From positions 1 to 10,967 of the forward strand of contig JAAYZP010000095.1 of assembly GCA_012514785.1 (NCBI GenBank): a stretch of 10,967 nucleotides of DNA, written 5' to 3'. The stretch's first letter is position 1. Each line of letters begins with the position of its first letter. Made by a program: the position numbers and the translations under genes. This stretch comes from Propionibacterium sp. Lineage in GTDB: Bacteria > Actinomycetota > Actinomycetes > Propionibacteriales > Propionibacteriaceae. Positions 5,827 to 10,967 of this stretch are shown here, one piece after another. The notes under the pieces are model-generated. The model worked only from the letters and a program-made list of their open reading frames with translations, was not told where the DNA came from and did no database searches.

Positions 5827-5832
5827 TAGATT
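5827..5832 (+). promoter_or_regulatory. Candidate -10 box for the FlK-like thioesterase gene
   Basis: TAGATT (TANNNT type) lies 46 nt upstream of ATG 5879, directly after the 5792-5823 inverted repeat. A start near 5839 leaves a leader of about 40 nt with the SD GAGGAG (5869-5874). No clear -35. Confidence 0.35.
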
Positions 5833-5878
5833 TGGCACTGCCGTATCGACGCGCCGCGCCCGCACCCCGAGGAGACCC

Positions 5879-6304
5879 ATGAAGGACACCCTGACCCCCG
5901 GCCTCACGCACACGCTCCACTACACGGTGCCGGAGCACAGGACGGTGCCGCACCTGCTGCCGGAATCGAGCGACTTCGCGACGATGCCGCCGGTGCTGGC
6001 CACCGGCTACATGGTCGGCATCATCGAATGGGCGTGCATGGAGGCGCTCCACGGCCACCTCGATGACGGCGAGATCACGCTCGGCATCCACGTCGACCTC
6101 TCGCACGTCGCGCCCACCGTCGTCGGCTCGACGGTGACCGTCGACGTGACGCTGACCGCGGTCGAGGGTCGCTCGCTGACGTTCGACGTCGAAGCCCGCG
6201 ACGAGCACGCCGTGATCAGCACAGGGACGCACGGTCGCGGGGTGGTGGACCGGCGTCATTTCGAGGCGCGCATCGACGCTCGCTTGGAGGGCGGGCGGCC
6301 GTGA
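5879..6304 (+). CDS. FlK-type hotdog-fold acyl-CoA thioesterase
   Basis: A 141-residue single-hotdog protein closely resembling fluoroacetyl-CoA thioesterase FlK of Streptomyces cattleya in length and order of motifs. Thr42 and Glu50 in ATGYMVGIIEWAC and His76 in DLSHVAPT fall at the same numbers as the FlK catalytic triad. Gly69 and the GTHGRGVV segment near residue 117 also agree. Position 36, a Phe lid residue in FlK important for choosing fluorinated substrate, is Met here, while Phe33 is kept. The likely reaction is hydrolysis of a short acyl-CoA, with the acyl group unknown; no fluorination genes are nearby. The start ATG has GAGGAG 4 nt upstream. It is divergent from fitAB and followed by a strong palindrome. 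Confidence 0.87.
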   Translation: MKDTLTPGLTHTLHYTVPEHRTVPHLLPESSDFATMPPVLATGYMVGIIEWACMEALHGHLDDGEITLGIHVDLSHVAPTVVGSTVTVDVTLTAVEGRSLTFDVEARDEHAVISTGTHGRGVVDRRHFEARIDARLEGGRP

Positions 6305-6362
6305 CGCGACGATGTTCGCTGGCGTCCGAGGCACTCGCGGCGTAGATCCGCCACAGCCGCTT

Positions 6363-6408
6363 TAGGAGTCGGCCCAGCTACCGGTTCCGGTAGTTGGGCC
6401 GACTCCTA
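6363..6408. terminator. 46-nt near-perfect palindrome, probable terminator
   Basis: Arms 6363-6384 and 6387-6408 pair over 22 positions, with only one non-Watson-Crick pair (G6377-T6394, a G-U pair in RNA), around a TT centre. The outer part begins TAGGAGTCGGCCCA; the inner part reads CTACCGG/CCGGTAG. It lies 58 nt after the thioesterase stop and 63 nt before the next + strand gene. It most probably ends the thioesterase transcript; no T-run follows. A leader attenuator or operator for the oxidoreductase gene is the alternative. Confidence 0.6.
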
Positions 6409-6471
6409 GTGGAATATCGGGCGCCGGCAAGGCGTTGTGCCCGCAATATCTGCTCACGAAGGACCCGAACC

Positions 6472-7509
6472 ATGCCCGAACCCGCCCAGCCGCTGCGCCG
6501 CCTCGGCTTCCTGACCATCGGGCTCTTTCACCCGGACAACCCCGCCGCCGGCCACGAATCCACGCTCGGCATCATCGAGCTCGGCGAGGAACTCGGCTTC
6601 GACAGCGCATGGCTCCGCCACCGGCACCTGCAGTTCGGGATCTCCTCCCCCATCGCGGTCATGGCGGCCGCGTCGCAGCGCACGAAGCACATCGAACTCG
6701 GCACCGCGGTCACCCCGCTCGGCTGGGAGAACCCGCTCCGCCTCGCCGAGGACCTCGCGACGGTGGACGTGCTCTCCGGCGGCCGCATCAACCCGGGCGT
6801 GAGCGTCGGCACTCCGATGCAGTACGACACCCTGAAGCACGCGCTCTACCCGGGCACCGCCGACGTCGAGGACTTCAGCAAGACCCGTGTGACCCGGCTG
6901 GCCGACTTCCTCTCGGGCACGCCGGTGCGCGAATTCTCGGGCAAGCACGGCGTCGTCGAGGAGTATTCGAGTCGCGTGGAACCGCACTCCCCCGGGCTGC
7001 GCGAACGGCTCTGGTACGGCGCCGCCAGCATGGACTCCGCCGTGTGGGCGGGCGAGCACGGCCTCAACTTCCTCACCAGCAGCGTGATCATGCCGGAACC
7101 CGAGCAGGAGCCGGACTTCGCCGCCATCCAGGCCGAACAGATCCGCCGCTTCCGCACGGCTGCCGCCGAACACGCTCCGACGGCGCCCGCCCGCGTCTCG
7201 CAGGGCCTCGTCGTCATCCCCACCGACTCCGCCACCGACGAGCAGAAGCGCAGGTACCAGGCGTACGTCGATGAGCGGACCCCGCGCACGCAGAGCCCGC
7301 AGGGTCCGCGTCGGATGCTGTTCGCGCAGGACCTGATCGGCACGAGCGAGGAGATCGCGGAGCAACTGTGGGCCCACGACGGCTTCCGCGCCGTCGACGA
7401 GGTGGCGTTCGCGCTGCCGTTCAGCTTCGAGCATGAGGACTACGTGCAGATCCTCACCGACATCGCCACCCGACTCGGGCCCACGCTCGGCTGGTCCCGG
7501 ACGCACTGA
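6472..7509 (+). CDS. LLM-class flavin-dependent oxidoreductase (luciferase-like monooxygenase fold)
   Basis: A 345-residue TIM-barrel protein of the bacterial-luciferase-like family, which oxidises substrates with reduced flavin (FMNH2 or F420H2). Diagnostic stretches are GIIELGEELGFDSAWLRHRH (33-52), KHIELGTAVTPLGWENPLRLAE (72-93) and ATVDVLSGGRINPGVSVG (96-113). A C-terminal part (IGTSEEIAEQL...VDEVAFALPF) is where the family reads G(T/S)PEEVA. The usual LSGGRFELGxG is GGRINPGVSVG here. The substrate is unknown. ATG 6472 is preceded by GAAGGA at an 8-nt spacing; the frame is open further upstream (to 6394) but that part overlaps the palindrome and lacks family sequence. A single gene ending 37 nt before the ABC pair. 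The FMN reductase at 1639-2190 could supply reduced flavin, but nothing here links the two. Confidence 0.88.
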   Translation: MPEPAQPLRRLGFLTIGLFHPDNPAAGHESTLGIIELGEELGFDSAWLRHRHLQFGISSPIAVMAAASQRTKHIELGTAVTPLGWENPLRLAEDLATVDVLSGGRINPGVSVGTPMQYDTLKHALYPGTADVEDFSKTRVTRLADFLSGTPVREFSGKHGVVEEYSSRVEPHSPGLRERLWYGAASMDSAVWAGEHGLNFLTSSVIMPEPEQEPDFAAIQAEQIRRFRTAAAEHAPTAPARVSQGLVVIPTDSATDEQKRRYQAYVDERTPRTQSPQGPRRMLFAQDLIGTSEEIAEQLWAHDGFRAVDEVAFALPFSFEHEDYVQILTDIATRLGPTLGWSRTH

Positions 7510-7517
7510 GGCGCACG

Positions 7518-7532
7518 CCGGCGCCGCGCCGG
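7518..7532. promoter_or_regulatory. 15-bp palindrome abutting the ABC operon -10 box (possible operator)
   Basis: CCGGCGC-C-GCGCCGG, 7-bp arms around a single base, ends at the base before the -10 hexamer (7533-7538). It would occupy the -35/-10 spacer. It could be an operator for the exporter operon or a small terminator for the upstream oxidoreductase gene, whose stop is 9 nt away. Confidence 0.4.
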
Positions 7533-7538
7533 TAACAT
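7533..7538 (+). promoter_or_regulatory. -10 box of a probably leaderless ABC exporter operon
   Basis: TAACAT (TANNNT) ends 8 nt before ATG 7547, so transcription would start at or within a base or two of the start codon. No SD-like purine run precedes the ATG, which fits a leaderless mRNA. Confidence 0.5.
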
Positions 7539-7546
7539 CAGCGGCC

Positions 7547-9139
7547 ATGGTCGACGCCCCGCTCAATCCCGCAGCCACGAGCGTCGTCGACTATTCCCGG
7601 ATCCCGGGGCCGGGCGGCCGGAAGTCGACGATGCCCGCCCCGGACGCGCGGGCCTGGACGCTGAAGGTGGCGCTCTCGCAGCGCCCCTGGAGCTTCGTCG
7701 CCTCCATCGCGATGGCGCTGTCGTTCATCTGCAATGGGCTCACACCCGTCGTGGTCGGCCGCGCCGTCGACGAGGCCATCGCGACGGCTTCGCTCGCGCG
7801 ACTCGGGTTCTGGATCCTCGTCCTGGCCGGGCTGTTCGCCGTCGCGATCGGCGTCAACTGGACGGCGCGCTTCATGCTGATCCGCAGCCAACAGCTCGTC
7901 AGCCACGACCTGCGCACCACCGTCACCGACCGCATCCAGGACCCGCGCGGCATCGCCGGCGGGCGGCGCACCGCCGGTGAGCTGCTGTCGATCGCGTCGG
8001 TGGACACGACGCGCGTCGGCGAGATCGTGATGATGACGGTCATGCCTGTGGCCGAGGCGGCGGCCATCACCTACGGCGCGCTGATGATGTACAGCATCAG
8101 CCCGTGGTTGAGCCTGGCGACCGTCGTCGGCGGCGTGCTGCTGGTGTTCGTCGCGCTGCGGGTGGCGCGCCCACTGCAGGAGCGCTCGGTGGCGCGCCAG
8201 CGGGCGCTCGCGCGGGCCGCCGCGACGGCGACGGACGTCGTGCAGGGACTGCGGGTGCTCAAGGGGCTGGGCGCGATCGTCACCGTGCGGGGCCGCTACC
8301 GCGACGTCTCCGACGACGCCTACCGCCGCACGATCCACGCCAACGCCGCCGAGGCCCGGCTGAACGGCGCGACGGAGGCCGCCGGCGCCTTGTTCGTGTC
8401 CGCCCTCGGGTTGGGCGCGGGTGCGCTGGCGCTCGCCGGCCGGGCCAGCATCGGGGAGCTGATCACGGTGGTCGGCCTCACGCAGTTCCTCATCACGCCG
8501 ATGACGATGTTCGGCAGGAACCTCGCCTCCCGCTGGGCATCGGCCGAGGCGTCGGGGCGTCGCATCCGCGATGTGCTGAACGCGGGATTCGAGCGCGCAC
8601 ACGAGGTCGACGACGACCGCGCCTCCGGGTTCCTGGCGGCGCTGCCCACCGGCCTCACTGTCGTCCGCGGCAGCAACGAGCGGCTGGTGGGTGGGCTGGA
8701 GTCGCTGCCCAGGCGCAGGGTCATCGTCGCGCCGCACGAGGCCGACCTGTTCGACGGGAGCGTCGCGGACAACGTTCACCCCGATCGAGCCGTCGCGGAG
8801 GAGGCGCTGCGGGTGGCGTCGTGCGACGACATACCCGAGGGCCCCGACAAGCGGGTCGGCGAGAACGGCCGGATGCTGTCGGGCGGCCAGCGGCAGCGCG
8901 TGGCGCTGGCCCGCGCCGTCGCGTTCGACCCGGAGGTGCTCGTGCTGCAGGACCCGACCACGTCGGTGGATTCCGTCACGGAGCAGAACATCGCCGACCA
9001 GGTCTCGGAGCACCGCGCGGGCCGGACGACGATCGTGTTCAGCGATGCGCCGTCTTGGAACGCGGTGGCCGATTCCCACATGCACGTCGACGAGCTGCTG
9101 GCGACGGCCCACGAACTGCTCGAGGAGGCACCCCGATGA
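7547..9139 (+). CDS. ABC exporter half-transporter with truncated, Walker A-less NBD (subunit 1)
   Basis: A 530-residue protein: an exporter-type transmembrane domain (about residues 40-345, six hydrophobic stretches, including 50-75, 88-105, 160-205 and 275-322) followed by only about 185 residues of nucleotide-binding domain. From residue 345 the chain passes in about 45 residues to the Q-loop region (VAPHEADLF, 394-402), so the front strands and Walker A are absent. The Q-loop Gln is His397; Walker B reads VLVLQDP (Asp to Gln468, catalytic Glu to Asp469); the H-loop His is Asp500. In contrast LSGGQRQR (444-451) and the D-loop SVD (473-475) are intact. It cannot bind ATP conventionally by itself and must act as the partner of subunit 2, completing that subunit's site. 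The start is ATG 7547; the upstream open frame overlaps the oxidoreductase gene. Its TGA overlaps the next start (ATGA). Confidence 0.9.
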   Translation: MVDAPLNPAATSVVDYSRIPGPGGRKSTMPAPDARAWTLKVALSQRPWSFVASIAMALSFICNGLTPVVVGRAVDEAIATASLARLGFWILVLAGLFAVAIGVNWTARFMLIRSQQLVSHDLRTTVTDRIQDPRGIAGGRRTAGELLSIASVDTTRVGEIVMMTVMPVAEAAAITYGALMMYSISPWLSLATVVGGVLLVFVALRVARPLQERSVARQRALARAAATATDVVQGLRVLKGLGAIVTVRGRYRDVSDDAYRRTIHANAAEARLNGATEAAGALFVSALGLGAGALALAGRASIGELITVVGLTQFLITPMTMFGRNLASRWASAEASGRRIRDVLNAGFERAHEVDDDRASGFLAALPTGLTVVRGSNERLVGGLESLPRRRVIVAPHEADLFDGSVADNVHPDRAVAEEALRVASCDDIPEGPDKRVGENGRMLSGGQRQRVALARAVAFDPEVLVLQDPTTSVDSVTEQNIADQVSEHRAGRTTIVFSDAPSWNAVADSHMHVDELLATAHELLEEAPR

Positions 9140-10923
9140 GCGGCACGCCTCCGGTGAAGGGCGACGGCGCCCTGCGATTCCCCGTCGCCACCGCCGGCCA
9201 GGTGCGGCGCGAGATCGCGCGCCAACTGCGCCGGGTCCCGCGCGCGACGGCCGTGTTCGTCGTGGCCGTGGTGCTCCTCGCCCTCGGCGCCTACGCCGCG
9301 GTCCTCGTCCCGCAACTGATGGGTCTGATCGTCGACCTGGCGCTCGGCGAGACGGGCGGGTCGCTGTGGCTGATCGGCGCCAGCCTCGTCACGGCCGCAA
9401 TCGCCGGGGCCGCGATGAGCGCCCTCGGCTTCTACCTCGTCGCGCGGCTCTCCGAGCGGGTGATCGCCACGCTGCGCCAGGACATGGTGGGCACCGCACT
9501 CGGCCTGCCGACGCACCGTGTCGAGGACGCGGGGGCGGGCGACCTGGTGAGCCGCTCCACCGACGACGTGGCCGAGCTGTCGTCGGCGGTGACGCAGACG
9601 GTGCCGACGCTCTCGACGTCGCAGTTCACGATCCTCGCGACCGTGGTGGCGCTGTGGACGATCGACTGGCAGTTCCTGGTGGTGCCGGTGCTGCTGGCGC
9701 CGGTGTACTACCTTGCGGCGCGGCAGTACCTGTCCCGGGCGCCCGCCAGGTACGCGGAAGAGCGGGCCGCGATGGCCGAGCGTGCGCGTCGGGTGCTGGA
9801 GGCCATCCGCGGACGGGCGACGGTGCGCGCATTCTCGATGGAGGACGTCCAGCACGTGGAGATCGGCAACGCGTCGTGGGCGGTGGTGCTGAAGGCGATC
9901 CGGGCGCGCTCGACGATGCTCGTGCTCAACATGTGGATGTACGTGGCCGAGTTCCTCATGCTGTCGGTGGCGATGCTGCTCGGCTACCGGCTGGTCACGG
10001 GCGACGTGCTCACCGTCGGCGCTGTGACGGGCGCGCTGCTGATGCTCATCCGGCTGCGGGGGCCGATGAACTCGTTCATGCGGGTGCTCGACGTCGTCCA
10101 GTCCGGGTACGCGTCGCTGGCCCGCATCGTCGGCGTGATCGCGGATCCGCCGACGCCGGTGCCCGACGTCGGCGCGGGCCCGCCGCGGGGGCACGTCGAG
10201 CTGCGCGACGTCAGCTTCAGCTACGGCGGCGCGTGGGCTGTGCGCGACATCACGTTCTCGATCGCGCCGGGCGAGACGGTCGCCGTCGTGGGCGCGTCGG
10301 GCGCGGGCAAGACGACGGTGGCGGCCCTGCTCGCGGGGTTGCGGGTGCCCGACGAGGGCGAGGTGCTGATCGACAGTCACCCCGTGGCCGAGCTGTCGGA
10401 CCGGGAGCGGATCGCGCGCCTGGCGATGATCAGCCAGGAGGTGCACGTCTTCTCCGGGACGCTGCGGCAGGACCTGATGCTCGCGAAGCCGGACGCGTCG
10501 GACGCGGAACTGCTCGCGGTGCTCGACCGGGTGCACGCCCGCGCGTGGTTCGAGCGGCTGCCCGACGGGTTGGACACCGTCGTCGGGGCGCGCGGGCTGC
10601 AGCTGGATCCGGTGGCGGCGCAGCAGTTGGCGCTCGCCCGCATCCTGCTGCTCGACCCGGCGATCGTCGTCATGGACGAGGCGACGGCGGAGGCGGGCTC
10701 GGCCGGCGCCGGGGCCCTGGAGGACGCGGCCGACGAGGTCACCCGCGGCCGGGCTGCGCTCGTGATCGCCCACCGCCTCGACCAGGCCTCACGCGCGGAC
10801 AACGTGCTCGTCATGGCCGAGGGCCGCATCGTCGAGCAGGACACGCACGCGGCGCTGGTCGAGCTCGGCGGGATCTACGAGCGCCTGTGGTCGGCGTGGA
10901 CCGCGGGGCGACGGGTGCTGTAG
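9136..10923 (+). CDS. ABC exporter half-transporter, catalytic subunit with degenerate signature (subunit 2)
   Basis: A 595-residue full-length TMD-NBD half exporter. The TMD spans about residues 37-330, with hydrophobic segments at 37-58, 78-102, 163-195, 262-285 and 292-306. The NBD has Walker A GASGAGKTT (386-394), Q-loop Gln434, Walker B VVMDE with catalytic Glu515, and H-loop His546 (VIAHRL). The signature that should be LSGGQ reads LDPVA (490-494) although its surroundings (GLQ...QLALAR) are kept. The D-loop SALD is AEAG (518-521). It thus holds all ATP-hydrolysing residues but not the parts that would complete the partner's site. The start is ATG 9136, overlapping the subunit 1 stop, with GGAGG 7 nt upstream; the frame is open far upstream but antiparallel to subunit 1 coding. 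The substrate is unknown; lipid, drug or peptide export are all possible. Confidence 0.93.
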   Translation: MSGTPPVKGDGALRFPVATAGQVRREIARQLRRVPRATAVFVVAVVLLALGAYAAVLVPQLMGLIVDLALGETGGSLWLIGASLVTAAIAGAAMSALGFYLVARLSERVIATLRQDMVGTALGLPTHRVEDAGAGDLVSRSTDDVAELSSAVTQTVPTLSTSQFTILATVVALWTIDWQFLVVPVLLAPVYYLAARQYLSRAPARYAEERAAMAERARRVLEAIRGRATVRAFSMEDVQHVEIGNASWAVVLKAIRARSTMLVLNMWMYVAEFLMLSVAMLLGYRLVTGDVLTVGAVTGALLMLIRLRGPMNSFMRVLDVVQSGYASLARIVGVIADPPTPVPDVGAGPPRGHVELRDVSFSYGGAWAVRDITFSIAPGETVAVVGASGAGKTTVAALLAGLRVPDEGEVLIDSHPVAELSDRERIARLAMISQEVHVFSGTLRQDLMLAKPDASDAELLAVLDRVHARAWFERLPDGLDTVVGARGLQLDPVAAQQLALARILLLDPAIVVMDEATAEAGSAGAGALEDAADEVTRGRAALVIAHRLDQASRADNVLVMAEGRIVEQDTHAALVELGGIYERLWSAWTAGRRVL

Positions 10924-10936
10924 GCGGCGCCGTCGC

Positions 10937-10967
10937 TCAGCCGTCGAACGCGGCCTTCATGCAGCGC
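10937..10967 (-). CDS. Possible C-terminus of a convergent gene (partial)
   Basis: On the minus strand the last 28 coding bases read RCMKAAFDG followed by TGA (10939-10937). It begins 13 nt after the stop of ABC subunit 2. The codon pattern (G/C third positions) suits a real gene end, but nine residues do not allow a family call, and no terminator hairpin is visible between the two genes. Confidence 0.3.
   Translation of the reverse strand, partial: RCMKAAFDG

Noticed and set aside
5498..6334. Long upstream extension of the antitoxin frame
   Set aside because: The part beyond 5731 is antisense to the thioesterase and lacks family sequence. The SD and FitA alignment fix TTG 5731.
8104..9135. 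Long open frame upstream and in frame with ABC subunit 2
   Set aside because: It overlaps the subunit 1 coding region in another frame, and its translation is Arg/Gly/Pro-rich, as expected for an out-of-frame high-GC reading. ATG 9136 with GGAGG is the natural start.
7547..9139. Reading ABC subunit 1 as a frameshifted pseudogene
   Set aside because: The frame is open throughout, the signature motif is perfect, the stop overlaps the next start as ATGA, and the lost motifs are exactly those matched by losses in subunit 2. Selection on the pair explains this better than decay.
8776..10773. Very long minus-strand open frame opposite the ABC genes (and similar ones at 100-1590 and 7538-9112)
   Set aside because: The translations are His/Arg/Asp-rich with no family motifs, typical antisense shadows of high-GC genes. 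The + strand genes are unambiguous.
9136..10923. Identifying the ABC pair as siderophore importer IrtAB or cytochrome-assembly CydDC
   Set aside because: No siderophore-interacting domain, no cyd genes, and the motif losses do not match either. Only 'heterodimeric exporter, substrate unknown' is supported.
1..10967. tRNA/rRNA genes, insertion sequences, phage genes, or a defence island
   Set aside because: No cloverleaf or rRNA sequence, transposase, integrase or phage protein is seen. The single toxin-antitoxin pair does not make a defence island.

Overview
The window is high-GC, gene-dense DNA, with SD-led genes mixed with candidate leaderless promoters (TANNNT -10 boxes) and GC-rich hairpins between convergent genes. 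The protein content and style suggest an actinobacterium of the Mycobacteriales type (Tsukamurella, Gordonia or a relative). The genus is an inference; nothing here is diagnostic.

Left part (1-2310): the C-terminus of a polytopic membrane protein, then a homoserine-acetyltransferase-fold alpha/beta hydrolase on the + strand. It converges, across an 18-bp perfect hairpin, on a minus-strand NADPH-dependent FMN reductase. Middle part (2313-4545): the ribosome-rescue hydrolase ArfB (+) converges on a PhnA/YjdM zinc-ribbon protein (-). The gap between them is filled by two copies of a 77-nt palindromic repeat. A RibD/dihydrofolate-reductase-type protein (+) then converges on a VOC/glyoxalase-fold protein (-), with an 18-bp palindrome built over the first gene's stop codon.

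Central part (4601-6471): a hemerythrin-domain protein and a FitA/FitB (VapBC-type) toxin-antitoxin pair lie on the minus strand. Divergent from them is a hotdog thioesterase that aligns, residue number for residue number, with the fluoroacetyl-CoA thioesterase FlK. A 46-nt near-perfect palindrome follows it, then an LLM-class flavin-dependent oxidoreductase.

Right part (7518-10923): two translationally coupled half-ABC-exporter genes, overlapping by ATGA. This is the most interesting part of the window. The first subunit has lost the whole front half of its nucleotide-binding domain, including Walker A, together with the H-loop His, the Q-loop Gln and the Walker B Asp. It keeps a perfect LSGGQ signature and a D-loop Asp. 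The second subunit has intact Walker A, Q-loop, Walker B, catalytic Glu and H-loop, but its signature reads LDPVA and its D-loop Asp is Gly. The losses are reciprocal, as expected for an obligate heterodimer with exactly one working ATP site and one abandoned site.

The other genes look like ordinary accessory or housekeeping functions with no common pathway. Apart from the two-gene operons (fitAB and the ABC pair) they are mostly single-gene units, and three convergent junctions carry palindromes.
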